DNA of 64,000 bases from Campylobacter lari (GCF_900638335.1 NZ_LR134508.1:310001-374000), one strand, 5' to 3'; shown: positions 1-9,537, counted from the stretch's first letter. The notes: a model not told the origin generated them from the sequence alone. A program made the numbers and translations.

Positions 1-543
1 GCTATTTTTAGAACAGGCCAAGGTCTTGAAGAAGCGGTTAAAGAGCTTGAAGAGTTATATCATAAATCACTTGATTTAAAAGTACATGATAAAGAATTAA
101 AATGTGCAAATCCAGAGCTTGAAGAAGCTTACAGGGTTCCAAGAATGTTAAAAATTGCTTTATGTGTTGCTTATGGTGCACTTTTAAGAACAGAAAGCCG
201 CGGGGCTCACTATAGAGAAGATTATCCAAAAAGAGATGATTTAAATTGGATGAAAAGAACAAATACTTACTGGGTAGAAGGCGAAAGTATGCCTAGAGTT
301 GAGTATGAAGATCTTGACATTATGAAAATGGAAATTCCACCTGCATTTAGAGGTTATGGTGCTAAAGGAAATATCATTGAAAATCCATTAAGTGAAAAAC
401 GTCAAGCTGAAGTTGATGCGATCCGTGAAAAAATGGAAGCAGAAGGCAAAGGTAGATATGAAATTCAACATGCTCTAATGCCTTATGAATTACAAGCTAA
501 ATTTAAAGCACCAAATCAAAGAATAGGAGTTGATTATGAGTAG
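1..543 (+). CDS. frdA: Fumarate reductase flavoprotein subunit, C-terminal part
   Basis: The frame is open from base 1 and runs 180 codons to TAG, so only the C-terminal end of the protein is present. It is the FAD subunit of quinol:fumarate reductase (also able to oxidise succinate), which lies on the cytoplasmic face of the membrane. The visible stretch includes the family's C-terminal signature [15 protein letters not shown] followed by the TYW..G strand. The gene overlaps frdB by 8 bases, which fits translational coupling. The next two genes, an Fe-S subunit and dynamin-like GTPases, reproduce the C. jejuni frdCAB-Cj0411-Cj0412 order, so frdC and the rest of frdA should lie just before this window. 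Confidence 0.95.
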   Translation, partial: AIFRTGQGLEEAVKELEELYHKSLDLKVHDKELKCANPELEEAYRVPRMLKIALCVAYGALLRTESRGAHYREDYPKRDDLNWMKRTNTYWVEGESMPRVEYEDLDIMKMEIPPAFRGYGAKGNIIENPLSEKRQAEVDAIREKMEAEGKGRYEIQHALMPYELQAKFKAPNQRIGVDYE

Positions 544-1261
544 AAAATTAACAATAAGAGCATTTAAATATAATCCATTAAGTAAAATTTCTAAGCCTCA
601 TTTTGTTACTTATGAGCTTGAAGAAACTCCATTTATGACGATTTTTGTGTGCTTAACTCAAATCAGAGAAAAAATGGATGCAGATTTGAGTTTTGACTTT
701 GTATGTAGAGCAGGGATTTGCGGAAGCTGTGCTATGATGATCAATGGTAAGCCAAAACTTGCTTGTAAAACATTGACAAAAGACTATCCAGATGGCGTTA
801 TAGAGCTTATGCCTTTACCTGCATTTAGACATATAAAAGACTTAAGTGTTAATACAGGTGAGTGGTTTGATGGTATGTGCAAACGTGTTGAAAGCTGGGT
901 GCATAATGAAAAAGAAACAGATATTTCTAAACTTGAAGAACGTATTGAGCCAGAAGTTGCTGATGAGACTTTTGAACTTGATCGTTGTATAGAGTGTGGA
1001 ATTTGTGTTGCTTCTTGTGCGACTAAGCTAATGAGACCTGATTTTATCGCAGCTACTGGACTTTTAAGAACAGCTAGATATTTACAAGATCCACATGATC
1101 ACAGAACCATAGAAGATTTTTATGAATTAGTGGGCGATGATGATGGTGTATTTGGATGTATGTCTTTACTTGCATGTGAAGATAATTGTCCAAAAGAACT
1201 ACCTTTACAAAGTAAAATCGCTTACATGAGAAGACAGCTTGTCGCTCAAAGAAACAAATAA
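536..1261 (+). CDS. frdB: Fumarate reductase iron-sulfur subunit
   Basis: This is a 241-residue electron-transfer subunit linking the FrdC haem/quinol site to the FrdA flavin. Cysteines C57, C62, C65 and C77 ([10 protein letters not shown]...LAC) are the plant-ferredoxin [2Fe-2S] site. [11 protein letters not shown] at 151-161 and [12 protein letters not shown] at 208-219 supply the ligands of the [4Fe-4S] and [3Fe-4S] clusters. I chose the ATG at 536, inside the end of frdA; a TTG six bases upstream would add only two residues. The second Fe-S motif keeps cysteine at every ligand position. A strong hairpin starts 5 bases after the stop, so the frd operon probably ends here. Confidence 0.96.
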   Translation: MSRKLTIRAFKYNPLSKISKPHFVTYELEETPFMTIFVCLTQIREKMDADLSFDFVCRAGICGSCAMMINGKPKLACKTLTKDYPDGVIELMPLPAFRHIKDLSVNTGEWFDGMCKRVESWVHNEKETDISKLEERIEPEVADETFELDRCIECGICVASCATKLMRPDFIAATGLLRTARYLQDPHDHRTIEDFYELVGDDDGVFGCMSLLACEDNCPKELPLQSKIAYMRRQLVAQRNK

Positions 1262-3464
1262 TCCTAGCCCCCAAGAAAAGGGGGCTCTTAAAACCTTACT
1301 AAAACAAATTTGGCAAAATCATAGTGTTTATCTTGACACAAATACACTTTTTGATGAAAGTTTAATTGATGCTCAAAAAGCAGCAATTATTTTAAGTACT
1401 AATCTTGATAATTATGAAAGATTTAGTGCGTTGAGTGAATTTAAAAGTTTGATGAAAAGTTTAAATTTACGCTTAGATCTTTATGGCATTCAGTATGCAC
1501 AGGTTTGCTTTATTAACGCTTTAAATTTAGGAATTTTAGACAAAAACGAGCTTTTAAAAGCCTTAGAAAAACTTCAAAAAATCACTGATAATACTTTAAT
1601 ACATGCTTTTGTATCTAAACAAAAAGTTATTCAAAAAGATTACAAGCAAGAAGTTCAAAACTCACATCAAACACTAGATCTCATTAACCAAAACTTACAA
1701 GAGCTTTGCGAGGATGAAAAAGCTCAAAAACTCTTACAAGAAGCTTTAGTTAAATTTAGCAATATTGATTTTTCTATCGCGGTAACGGGTGTGGTAAATG
1801 CAGGTAAATCAAGTATGCTAAATGCACTTTTAAAAAAAGATTTTTTAGGTGTATCTAATGTACCTGAAACTGCAAATTTGAGTGTTTTAAAATATGGCAA
1901 AAACCAAAAAGCTAAGATATATTTTTGGAGTGAAGAAGAATGGCAAGATATTTTAAAAAGCTCTAAAGATAATCAAGATATGCAAGAACTTATAAAACAA
2001 CTTGAACAAAATTTTAATCTAAATGAGTATATTGAAAAAGAAAATAAAAATATAGAAATAAAAATTGAAGAATTAAAAAATTACACTAGTGCAAAAAACA
2101 AAATTTCAGCACTTATTAAAAAAATAGAGCTTTTTGCATCGCTTGATTTTTTAAAAGATAATGTTTGTATAGTTGATACTCCAGGACTTGATGATGTGAT
2201 CATCCAAAGAGAACTTTTAACAAAAGCTTATATAAGCAAAGCTGACTTTTTAATCCACCTTATGAATGCTTCTCAAAGTCTTAGTCAAAAAGATTGTGAT
2301 TTTATTATAGAATGTTTGCTAACTTCAAGAGTAAGTAAGCTTTTGATTGTGCTTACTAAAGCTGATTTACTTAGTCAAAAAGACTTGCAAGAGGTGATTA
2401 GTTATACTAAAAATAAACTCAAAGAAAATTTAGCACAAAAGCAGCTTAGCCAAGAATTATTAGATAATGTAGATTTTGTGTGTATCTCTTCAAAACTAGC
2501 CAATGATTTTTATCAAAAAAAAGGTGGAAATTTAGAACAAAGTAATATTTTAACACTAGAAGAACTTATAGCTAAAAGCTTATATGATAAAAACAAAATT
2601 GCTCTAAGTGCTTATAAAAAAGAATTATTATTACATTTAGAAAAAATAGAAGAAAAAATTAAATTTTCTAATAAAATGCTAAATTATGAAAGCTTTGAGC
2701 TTGATAAGCAAAATCAAACTATTATCAATGATTTTAAAGCAAAAAAAGAAAAATTAACGCAAGTAAAAGCAGAGCTAAGCGCTATTTTTAACACAAAAGA
2801 TGAAAATACTCAAGAAATTTTAACACTTTTGCATTTACTAGCTAAGAAATTAAAAGAAAAACTCATAGATGAGCTAAAATATAATCAAAATAATAAAATC
2901 AAAAACAACACTCAAAGATTAAATACTATCATTGATACGACTTTAAAAGATGGAATTTTTGATCTTTTAAGAGAGTTAAAACAGCAAAGTGAGTATAAAA
3001 TTAATGAGCTTAAAAACACTCTAAGTGTGAAATATGATTTTTTAAAAGCTATTTTAGAACAAAATTGTGATGATTTTAAAAGTAAGGTTGAAGCAAAAAT
3101 AGAAAGCATTTTCACTAATGATCTTTTTATGGCATTAAAAACAGAGCTTTTAAAAAATTTAGAATCTACGCAAGATATTTATAAATTAGAAAGCTCTTTA
3201 GAAAATCAAATTTTAGAAAAATTACAAACATTTAATATAGAAAAAATTGCCCTAGATTTAAAAAATAATCAAGAATTTTTTGCTAATTTGGAGCTTAGTT
3301 TAAATTTATACGAAAAAGAGCAAGAAGAGCAAATCAAAGACTTAAAAGACTTGATTTTACAAATAGAGCAAAATGAACAAAACTCCAAAGAGCTTTTAGA
3401 AAAAAACAATACAAAATTACAAAGTTTAAAGACTTTAAAAACGGAGCTTTTAAATGCAAAATGA
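1239..3464 (+). CDS. Dynamin-like GTPase, first of a pair
   Basis: This is a bacterial dynamin-like protein of about 740 residues, the counterpart of C. jejuni Cj0411 (DLP1). The GTPase motifs are clear: P-loop [11 protein letters not shown] at about 184-194, DTPGLDD at about 312, and TKAD at about 373. A long helical, coiled-coil-rich C-terminal half follows, as expected for the neck and trunk. C. jejuni Cj0411 and Cj0412 are known to form a heterotetramer that tethers membranes. The start is uncertain. TTG at 1239 lies inside frdB and upstream of the frd terminator hairpin, while the first in-frame ATG is residue 72. A start between 1287 and about 1340 at a non-ATG codon is also possible. 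The last 11 bases overlap the next gene. Confidence 0.88.
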   Translation: MSLKETNNPSPQEKGALKTLLKQIWQNHSVYLDTNTLFDESLIDAQKAAIILSTNLDNYERFSALSEFKSLMKSLNLRLDLYGIQYAQVCFINALNLGILDKNELLKALEKLQKITDNTLIHAFVSKQKVIQKDYKQEVQNSHQTLDLINQNLQELCEDEKAQKLLQEALVKFSNIDFSIAVTGVVNAGKSSMLNALLKKDFLGVSNVPETANLSVLKYGKNQKAKIYFWSEEEWQDILKSSKDNQDMQELIKQLEQNFNLNEYIEKENKNIEIKIEELKNYTSAKNKISALIKKIELFASLDFLKDNVCIVDTPGLDDVIIQRELLTKAYISKADFLIHLMNASQSLSQKDCDFIIECLLTSRVSKLLIVLTKADLLSQKDLQEVISYTKNKLKENLAQKQLSQELLDNVDFVCISSKLANDFYQKKGGNLEQSNILTLEELIAKSLYDKNKIALSAYKKELLLHLEKIEEKIKFSNKMLNYESFELDKQNQTIINDFKAKKEKLTQVKAELSAIFNTKDENTQEILTLLHLLAKKLKEKLIDELKYNQNNKIKNNTQRLNTIIDTTLKDGIFDLLRELKQQSEYKINELKNTLSVKYDFLKAILEQNCDDFKSKVEAKIESIFTNDLFMALKTELLKNLESTQDIYKLESSLENQILEKLQTFNIEKIALDLKNNQEFFANLELSLNLYEKEQEEQIKDLKDLILQIEQNEQNSKELLEKNNTKLQSLKTLKTELLNAK
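1266..1286 (+). terminator. Hairpin terminator after frdB
   Basis: AGCCCCC and GGGGGCT form a perfect 7-bp G+C-rich stem with a 7-base A-rich loop, beginning 5 bases after the frdB stop. The following bases (CTCTTAAAAC) are only weakly T-rich, so termination may be partial. The hairpin lies inside the extended reading frame of the next gene, which matters for where that gene starts. Confidence 0.7.
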
Positions 3465-5271
3465 TTTGATTAATGATTTTTTAAAAGCTTATGAAAATGC
3501 TTATTGTAAAAGCTTTGATGATAGTTTTGAAGGAAAGATTTTAGCAATAAAAAATGCATTTTTAGAGCCAAGTTTGCATTTAAATGATGTGTTTTTAAAA
3601 GATCTTGAGATGATTATAGCTAGCTATAAAAGAGCCATTAATGTGGCCATTATAGGGCAATTTTCTAGCGGTAAATCCACGCTTTTAAATTTGATTTTAC
3701 AAAAAGAATGCCTGCCAACAGGCGTGGTGCCAGTGACTTTTAAGCCTACTTTTTTACGCTATGCTAAGGAGTATTTTTTAAGAGTTGAATATGAAGATGG
3801 CAGTGATGAGATTGTTGATATAGATGAGCTTTCTAAATTTAGCGATCAAAGAAATGAGCTAAAAGAAACTAAAAGTTTGCACCTTTTTGCACCTATTGAG
3901 CTTTTAAAAGATATCACGCTTATAGATACCCCGGGTTTAAATGCAAATACAACTGATACGCTAACTACTTTTAAAGAGCTTTCTTTTATGCATAGTGCTA
4001 TTTGGCTTAGTTTGATTGATAATACAGGCAAAAAAAGTGAAGAAGATGCTATAAAAGCAAATGCCAAGCTTTTAGAGCGTGGTGGGATTTGCGTGCTAAA
4101 TCAAAAAGATAAGTTAAGCCAAGATGAGCTAGAAAATGTTTTAAATTATGCACATTTAGTCTTTGATAAGTATTTTGAAAAAATCATCGCAATTTCATGC
4201 AAAGAAGCAAAATTTGATTTACAAAAGTCAAATTTACCTTTACTTTATGAGTATTTAAAAGGGCTTGATTATGAGCATATTAAAAAAGATTTTGTTAAAG
4301 AAAAACTTAGTAATTTATGCGAACTTTTGTCAAATCAATATGATTTATTTCAAAATGCGCTAGAACAATTAGAGCTTAAATTTAATACTATTTTGCAAAC
4401 TTTTGAAGTAAGTAATCTAGAGCAAAAAATCAAAATTTTAAATCATAATTGTTTAGATAAATTAAAACTTGTTGGAGAAAAAATCGCCCAAGAAATTTTA
4501 AAATTTATCAAAGAAAAAGATAGTAGTTATTATAAAGAAGCTAAGGGTTTGTTTAAGAAAAATCTTTATGAAAAAGTTGCTTATAAAGCACCGTATCTTT
4601 CAAGTGATGATGCATTTTTGGCTATGTTTTACAACTCTGAAGCAATGAATAAGGAATTTAAAAGATTAAAAAATGAAATCACTTTAGAATTTAGTCAAAT
4701 CAAAGATGATTTTTCCTTATTTTTTACTCATTTAGAAGAGCAAATTTTGCTTTTTAAAGCTCAATTTTCAAATTTACAAAAAGAAAATGTCTTAGAAAGT
4801 GAAAAAGAATTTGCTAGCTTTAGAAGCTTTGCTAGTGCTAGCGAGGAGCTTTTTTTAAAAGATTTTAAGCAATTATTGTTTAAAAGCCAACTTGAACTTG
4901 ATTTATTTTTAGAAAAGCTTAATCTAAAAGCTTTAGCAAATTATGAAAGTGCTACTAAACTTACTTTGGGATTTTTTAGCACTAAAATGAATGCGAGTAA
5001 AGAATTTTATGAGCTTGATAGCACTGAGTTTAGCTTGTATCATCCAAAAGCAAGTGAAGTACATCAAAGGGTATTAACCGAGCTTAATGTCTATGAATTT
5101 GAAGATTTGCTTTTAAATAAGCCTGTAGTTTTAAAAATTTATAAAAATTATATGCAAAGCTTTGTTGATTTTGCAGAAGCTAAAAGGCAGATTATTTTGA
5201 ATTTAAAAAGTGAATTTGAGGCTAAAAAATCAATGATTTCTAGCATCAAATCCCAAATTTCTAAGCTTTAA
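3454..5271 (+). CDS. Dynamin-like GTPase, second of a pair
   Basis: This 605-residue partner of the preceding protein corresponds to C. jejuni Cj0412 (DLP2). The P-loop GQFSSGKSTLL is at about 68-78, the G3 motif DTPGLN at about 157, and NQKD at about 216 takes the place of the usual N/TKxD. The rest is predicted helical with long amphipathic stretches typical of dynamin neck and trunk domains. The ATG overlaps the end of the upstream gene by 11 bases, so the two are translated together, as expected for subunits of one complex. Its 3' end converges on and overlaps the end of mdaB by 11 bases. Confidence 0.9.
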   Translation: MQNDLINDFLKAYENAYCKSFDDSFEGKILAIKNAFLEPSLHLNDVFLKDLEMIIASYKRAINVAIIGQFSSGKSTLLNLILQKECLPTGVVPVTFKPTFLRYAKEYFLRVEYEDGSDEIVDIDELSKFSDQRNELKETKSLHLFAPIELLKDITLIDTPGLNANTTDTLTTFKELSFMHSAIWLSLIDNTGKKSEEDAIKANAKLLERGGICVLNQKDKLSQDELENVLNYAHLVFDKYFEKIIAISCKEAKFDLQKSNLPLLYEYLKGLDYEHIKKDFVKEKLSNLCELLSNQYDLFQNALEQLELKFNTILQTFEVSNLEQKIKILNHNCLDKLKLVGEKIAQEILKFIKEKDSSYYKEAKGLFKKNLYEKVAYKAPYLSSDDAFLAMFYNSEAMNKEFKRLKNEITLEFSQIKDDFSLFFTHLEEQILLFKAQFSNLQKENVLESEKEFASFRSFASASEELFLKDFKQLLFKSQLELDLFLEKLNLKALANYESATKLTLGFFSTKMNASKEFYELDSTEFSLYHPKASEVHQRVLTELNVYEFEDLLLNKPVVLKIYKNYMQSFVDFAEAKRQIILNLKSEFEAKKSMISSIKSQISKL

Positions 5272-5845
5272 AAATTTTTTCTAAGTGTGCTTTATAGTTT
5301 GTGAAATATTCTTGCACTTGAGGATTTTTGATTACATCATTAGCTATGAAAGTAGGTAAAGCACTCATACCTAAGAACTCATGTGCTTTGTGAAAGTGTA
5401 AATACACTCCATCAACCCCAGCTCCATTAAAAAATTCATTCTTATCATCAAAGGCTTGCATTGGAGCATTCCAAGTTAGTGAAAGCATGTATTTTTTATT
5501 TTTTAAAAGCCCGCCTGTGCCATAATTTTTAGTAGGTTCGTTATGACTTCTACCATCGTTTTTATAAAATACTCCATGTCCAGCTGTAAAAACATCATCA
5601 ATGTATTTTTTCACTATCCAAGGTTCTCCCATCCACCAACCAGGCATTTGCCAAATCAAAACATCAGCGTTTAGAATTTTTTCTACTTCATCGTTTGTGT
5701 TATAGCCTTGATCTATATGTGTTTGCTGGATTTGCAAACCAAGATCTTTTAAGGTTTTAAGTGCAAGCTCATGTAAGCTTGTGTTTAATCTTCCTTTAGA
5801 GTGTCCAAAGTCTTTTGCACCGTTTAATAGTAATATTTTTTGCAT
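5261..5845 (-). CDS. mdaB: NAD(P)H:quinone oxidoreductase, MdaB type
   Basis: This is a 194-residue flavodoxin-fold quinone reductase of the MdaB/NQO family. It reduces quinones by two electrons without making semiquinones and so protects against oxidative and electrophile stress. The N-terminal strand-loop (KILLLNGAKDFGHSKGRLN) fits the flavin phosphate loop, and the WQMPGWWMGEPWIVKKYIDDVF block is the family's conserved core. In C. jejuni 11168 the homologue Cj1545c sits beside an HxlR regulator; here the gluconate dehydrogenase genes lie between them. Its promoter region carries the same 15-base motif, at the same distance, as the alcohol dehydrogenase gene at 9534-10616. Confidence 0.9.
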   Translation of the reverse strand: MQKILLLNGAKDFGHSKGRLNTSLHELALKTLKDLGLQIQQTHIDQGYNTNDEVEKILNADVLIWQMPGWWMGEPWIVKKYIDDVFTAGHGVFYKNDGRSHNEPTKNYGTGGLLKNKKYMLSLTWNAPMQAFDDKNEFFNGAGVDGVYLHFHKAHEFLGMSALPTFIANDVIKNPQVQEYFTNYKAHLEKIFKA

Positions 5846-5868
5846 ATTTATCCTTTTGCGTTTTTTGA

Positions 5869-5926
5869 AATTATAATTTAACTATAATTTTATTTCAATA
5901 CTGAAATTTATGTAAGATACTATACT
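5869..5926 (-). promoter_or_regulatory. mdaB promoter region with putative HxlR-family operator
   Basis: Reading the minus strand, a TATAAT -10 box lies near 5870-5875. The motif GTAAGATACTATACT (plus-strand reading) is at 5912-5926, 67 bases upstream of the ATG. The same 15 bases occur 67 bases upstream of the alcohol dehydrogenase ATG, and the intervening promoter sequence is also clearly similar. The motif lies upstream of the expected -35, a position that suits an activator, though repression is not excluded. Confidence 0.6.
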
Positions 5927-6079
5927 ATAAGAAAGTGTAAAACAAATATGTTACTTTTTATGATTTATTTTTTAAAAAATAATACAAAAATTATATTATT
6001 TTTTTTATTTAAGACTAGATTAAAAAAGCAAGGAATAGAATGAATATAAGTTGATATTGTCAACAAAAAGGAGGAAAAT

Positions 6080-6808
6080 ATGCAAGATAATGTCATCGAT
6101 CGTAGAAATTTTTTTAAATTAAGTCTTTTGGGTGGCGGTGTGGTTGCTGCTAGTACTATGAGTGGTGGAGCTATATTGCATGCTGCAGAATTAACTCATG
6201 CACACAAGAAAGCACAAGGAAGTTCAAATAAAATAAGAGGAAAAATGTTTTTTCAAGTGCAGACCGATTTTGATAATCTAAGTGCAGCATGTGAGAGAAT
6301 TTATCCAAAAGATGAGCAAGGTGATGGTGCTATAGGCTTAGGTGTGCCTTATTTTATTGACAATCAATTAGCTTCAGCTTATGGTTATAATGATAGAGAA
6401 TATCTACAAGGACCATTTATAGAAGGAATTGCCGAGCAAGGTTATCAAACCCCAATGAAACGCAATGAGATTTTCTTAGAAGGTGTTAAAGCTTTGGAAA
6501 TAATATCTCAAAAGCGCTATAAAAAAACTTTTTCATCTTTAAAAGGAGTTGATCAAGATAAAATTTTAGTTGATTTAGAAAAAAATAAAATCGATTTCAT
6601 AGGATTTAAATCTTCTGAATTTTTTACTCTTTTAAGAGATATGACAATAGCTGGAGTTTTGTCTGATCCAATTTATGGTGGTAATGATAATAAAAATGGT
6701 TGGAGAATGATGCAATATCCTGGTGCTCAAATGAGTTATATTGACAAGATTACAAGCGATGAGTTTTTTGACATAGAGCCTATGAGCTTAGCTGATATGG
6801 AAGGATAA
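6080..6808 (+). CDS. Gluconate dehydrogenase small (Tat-exported) subunit
   Basis: This 242-residue protein begins with a twin-arginine signal (RRNFFKLSLLGGG, residues 9-21) followed by a hydrophobic stretch and an Ala-rich cleavage region. The mature part matches the gluconate 2-dehydrogenase subunit 3 family. Its C. jejuni counterpart Cj0414, with Cj0415, forms a periplasm-facing gluconate dehydrogenase reported to be temperature-regulated and important for chicken colonisation. The subunit is thought to carry the cofactor-free partner across the membrane by a hitch-hiker mechanism. AAGGAGG is well placed before the ATG. Three bases separate its stop from the next gene. Confidence 0.88.
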   Translation: MQDNVIDRRNFFKLSLLGGGVVAASTMSGGAILHAAELTHAHKKAQGSSNKIRGKMFFQVQTDFDNLSAACERIYPKDEQGDGAIGLGVPYFIDNQLASAYGYNDREYLQGPFIEGIAEQGYQTPMKRNEIFLEGVKALEIISQKRYKKTFSSLKGVDQDKILVDLEKNKIDFIGFKSSEFFTLLRDMTIAGVLSDPIYGGNDNKNGWRMMQYPGAQMSYIDKITSDEFFDIEPMSLADMEG

Positions 6809-6811
6809 ATT

Positions 6812-8533
6812 ATGGCAGAAGTATTAAAAAAAGTAGATGTGGTAACAGTAGGGGCTGGTTGGACAGGTGGTATAGTTGCAGCAGAACTTACCAAGGCTGG
6901 CTTGACTGTCTTGAGCTTAGAGCGTGGTATGATGCAAACTACGGAAAATTTTGCAATGATTCATGATGAGTGGAGATATGGTATTAACTATGGTTTAATG
7001 CAAGATTGTTCAAAAGATACAGTAACTTTTCGCCATAATGTTAATGGTTTGGCCTTGCCATATAGAAAAATGGGATCTTTTTTACTTGGAAGTAATGTTG
7101 GTGGTGCAGGGGTTCATTGGAATGGTTGGACCTTTAGATTTTTACCTTATGATTTTGAGATTAAAACAAAAAGTTTTGAAAGATATGGCAATAAATTAGG
7201 CGATGATTATACTTTGCAAGATTGGGGTTTAACCTATAAAGATATGGAACCTTATTATGATAAGTTTGAAAAAACCTGTGGAATTTGTGGAGAAGAAAAC
7301 CCACTTGCTGAAAAAATGGGTTTGTTTAGATCAAGTCCTTATCCACAAAAACCTTTAGAAAACACTAAAATGCTTAAACGCTTCGAAAAAGCTGCAAAAG
7401 AAATGAAATTACACCCATTTAGATTACCTGCGGCTAATTCAAAAGGCGGTTATACTAATCCAGATGGTCAAGATCTAGCCCCGTGTCAATATTGTGCTTA
7501 TTGTGAGCGTTTTGGTTGTGAGTATGGTGCTAAGGCTAGTCCTATTAATACTGTTATACCTAAAGCTATGAGCACAGGAAAATATACTATAAGAACTCAT
7601 AGCAATGTCGTAGAAATACTAAAAAAAGATGGCAAAGCTACAGGAGTTAGGTTTGTAGACACAAGGACTATGAAAGAGTATATTCAGCCAGCAGATATTG
7701 TAGTGCTTACAAGCTATATGTTTAATAATGCCAAGCTTTTAATGGTAAGTGATATAGGTGAGCAATATGATCCAAATACAGGCAAAGGAACTTTAGGTAA
7801 AAACTATTGTTATCAAATCAATATGGGAACAACAGCGTTTTTTGATGAGCAATTTAATACATATATGGGTTCAGGCGCTTTGGGTACAACTTGTGATGAT
7901 TATAATGGGGATAATTTTGACCACTCAAAAGAGAAGTTTTTGCACGGAGCTATGATTTATAGCGTGCAACTTGGAAATCGCCCTATCCAATCAGCTCCGT
8001 TGCCAAAAGGAACTCCAAGTTGGGGAGCTGAATTTAAAAAAGCTTTAAATTATAATTTTACAAGAGCTATTACAGTAGGAGGACAAGGTGCATCTTTACC
8101 ACACAAAAGCAATTATTTGAGTTTGGATCCAACCTATAAAGATGCTTTTGGAATGCCACTGGTAAGACTTACTTATAATTTTACAGATCAAGATCGTGCT
8201 TTGCATAAATTTATAACAGATAAAACAGCTGAAGTAGCTAAAAAAATGCAAGGAGTGAGATCGATTAAAAAAGGAGTTTATTTAAAAGATTATAGTATAG
8301 TGCCTTATCAATCTACACATAATACGGGTGGAACTACTATGGGTGCTGATCCTCAAACAAGTGTTGTTAATACTTATTTGCAACATTGGGATATGGATAA
8401 TCTTTTTGTTGTGGGTGCGGGAAATTTTCAGCACAATAGTGGATATAATCCTACTGATACAGTTGGAGCTTTGGCTTATCGTTGTGCAGAGGGTATTTTA
8501 AAATATCATAAAAATGATAGACAATTAGTATAG
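6812..8533 (+). CDS. Gluconate dehydrogenase large subunit, GMC oxidoreductase
   Basis: This 573-residue FAD enzyme of the glucose-methanol-choline family corresponds to C. jejuni Cj0415. The Rossmann FAD motif GAGWTGGIVAAEL is near residue 13, GSNVGGAGVHWNGW is the GMC signature around residue 94, and the C-terminal domain contains STHNTGGTTMG and a late FAD contact (GAGNFQHNSGYNPT). A cysteine-rich insert (CQYCAYCERFGCEYG, around 227-241) is typical of the membrane-bound sugar-acid dehydrogenases. It has no signal of its own and is probably exported with the Tat-bearing small subunit. It oxidises gluconate to 2-ketogluconate and passes electrons to the respiratory chain. No cytochrome c subunit gene follows. 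Confidence 0.9.
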   Translation: MAEVLKKVDVVTVGAGWTGGIVAAELTKAGLTVLSLERGMMQTTENFAMIHDEWRYGINYGLMQDCSKDTVTFRHNVNGLALPYRKMGSFLLGSNVGGAGVHWNGWTFRFLPYDFEIKTKSFERYGNKLGDDYTLQDWGLTYKDMEPYYDKFEKTCGICGEENPLAEKMGLFRSSPYPQKPLENTKMLKRFEKAAKEMKLHPFRLPAANSKGGYTNPDGQDLAPCQYCAYCERFGCEYGAKASPINTVIPKAMSTGKYTIRTHSNVVEILKKDGKATGVRFVDTRTMKEYIQPADIVVLTSYMFNNAKLLMVSDIGEQYDPNTGKGTLGKNYCYQINMGTTAFFDEQFNTYMGSGALGTTCDDYNGDNFDHSKEKFLHGAMIYSVQLGNRPIQSAPLPKGTPSWGAEFKKALNYNFTRAITVGGQGASLPHKSNYLSLDPTYKDAFGMPLVRLTYNFTDQDRALHKFITDKTAEVAKKMQGVRSIKKGVYLKDYSIVPYQSTHNTGGTTMGADPQTSVVNTYLQHWDMDNLFVVGAGNFQHNSGYNPTDTVGALAYRCAEGILKYHKNDRQLV

Positions 8534-8535
8534 AT

Positions 8536-8567
8536 ATACATGAAGCATTTTGCTTCATGTATTATTT
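8536..8567 (+). terminator. Strong terminator after the gluconate dehydrogenase operon
   Basis: ATACATGAAGCA and TGCTTCATGTAT form a perfect 12-bp stem around a 3-base loop, starting 3 bases after the stop codon and followed by TATTTTT. It is a textbook intrinsic terminator for the plus strand. It sits exactly at the 3' end of the small minus-strand gene and may serve both directions. Confidence 0.88.
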
Positions 8568-8669
8568 TTCGCTACTATCTTTTTCTTTTTTCTTTTTCCA
8601 TAAATGAAGTGCAGCACCACATGCACCACCAACAATAGCAGCAATAATAAGATTTGTGATGAAATCCAT
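8562..8669 (-). CDS. 35-residue single-span membrane peptide
   Basis: This minus-strand ORF is too short for most gene finders. It encodes an N-terminal hydrophobic Gly/Ala-rich helix (residues 3-24, NLIIAAIVGGACGAALHL) followed by a strongly basic and then acidic tail (WKKKKEKDSSEK). AAGGA precedes the ATG at a good distance, and the stop abuts the strong terminator hairpin. The predicted topology is N-out or membrane-inserted with a cytoplasmic Lys-rich tail. Its function is unknown. It sits between gluconate dehydrogenase and the HxlR gene and could be a small stress or membrane-protein modulator, but nothing in the sequence shows which. Confidence 0.6.
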   Translation of the reverse strand: MDFITNLIIAAIVGGACGAALHLWKKKKEKDSSEK

Positions 8670-8717
8670 CGAAATCCTTTTTAATGTGTTTCATTTTGAT
8701 AAAAAATGATTTTGGAT

Positions 8718-8744
8718 TATAATATAAAAAAGCATAATACTATA
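8718..8744 (+). promoter_or_regulatory. HxlR gene promoter with putative autoregulatory site
   Basis: A TATAAT box at 8718-8723 would start RNA near 8730. ATACTATA at 8737-8744 lies just inside the transcript, before the ribosome site. The same 8 bases form the core of the 15-base motif upstream of mdaB and of the alcohol dehydrogenase. A regulator bound here would block its own transcription. Confidence 0.55.
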
Positions 8745-8758
8745 TTAAAGGAAAGTAT

Positions 8759-9088
8759 ATGGAAGAAAAGTGCAATTTTACAGAATGTGGGTTTAACTAT
8801 ACCTTGTCTTTGATTTCGGGAAAGTATAAGATGAGTGTTTTGTACTGTTTATTTCGCTATGAAGTAGTAAGATATAATGAACTTAAAAGATATCTTGGTG
8901 GTATTTCTTTTAAGACTTTAACGCATACTTTAAGAGAGCTTGAAAATGATGATTTAATCACACGTAAAGAATACCCGCAAATCCCTCCAAAAGTAGAATA
9001 CCGCCTTGCTAAAAAAGGACAAAGTTTAATTCCTATTTTACAAGCAATGTGTGATTGGGGTGAGGTAAATCAAAAGGAAGAAAAATGA
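8759..9088 (+). CDS. HxlR/DUF24-family redox-sensing regulator
   Basis: This is a 109-residue winged-helix regulator of the HxlR (DUF24, MarR-like) family, relatives of which include B. subtilis YodB and HypR and C. jejuni RrpA (Cj1546) and RrpB (Cj1556). The core YNELKRYLGGISFKTLTHTLRELENDDLITRKEYPQIPPKVEYRL is the recognition helix and wing. Cys5 and Cys10 near the N terminus fit thiol sensing of quinones, aldehydes or hypochlorite. The downstream lipocalin gene overlaps it by 4 bases (ATGA). By position it is the RrpA counterpart. Likely targets are mdaB and the alcohol dehydrogenase, which share a promoter motif with this gene. Confidence 0.88.
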   Translation: MEEKCNFTECGFNYTLSLISGKYKMSVLYCLFRYEVVRYNELKRYLGGISFKTLTHTLRELENDDLITRKEYPQIPPKVEYRLAKKGQSLIPILQAMCDWGEVNQKEEK

Positions 9089-9537
9089 TAGAATTATTAG
9101 ATGGTATAAATTTAGAAAAATACATGGGTACATGGCTAGAAATGGCTAGAAAACCTGCCTTTTTTCAAAAAACCTGTAAAAGTGCTAAAGCAGAATATGA
9201 GCTAGAGTACAAAGGCTCTACACCTATAATTAAAGTTAAAAATATATGCACAAAAGAAAATGGAGAAATCTCTCAAGCAAATGGCAAAGCCAGGGTAAAA
9301 TCTCCAAGAGCTTTAGCGGTTAAATTTAGTATTTTTATGAATGTTTTTAACAAGCCAAATTATGAGATTATTTACATTGATACAAATTATCAAGTTTCTA
9401 TCGTAGGTAGTCCTGATAAAAAATATTTATGGATTTTATCAAGAGAGATTTTAGTAAAAGAGCAAATAAACTCTTTGCTTGAAATAGCCAAGCAAAGAGG
9501 TTTTGATACTAGCGATGTGATTTTTGATGAGTATTAA
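9085..9537 (+). CDS. Lipocalin family protein (Blc-like)
   Basis: This 150-residue protein has the bacterial lipocalin signature near its N terminus: YMGTWLEMARKPAFFQK matches the GTWYEIAR consensus, and YEIIYIDTNYQVSIVGSPDKKYLWILSR is the conserved second half of the barrel. E. coli Blc is an outer-membrane lipoprotein, but this protein starts straight into the domain without signal peptide or lipobox and should be cytoplasmic unless the start is wrong. It overlaps the regulator gene by ATGA and is co-transcribed with it. It may bind a hydrophobic or oxidised lipid ligand. It corresponds in position to C. jejuni Cj1547. Its end overlaps the convergent alcohol dehydrogenase end by 4 bases. 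Confidence 0.82.
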   Translation: MIELLDGINLEKYMGTWLEMARKPAFFQKTCKSAKAEYELEYKGSTPIIKVKNICTKENGEISQANGKARVKSPRALAVKFSIFMNVFNKPNYEIIYIDTNYQVSIVGSPDKKYLWILSREILVKEQINSLLEIAKQRGFDTSDVIFDEY

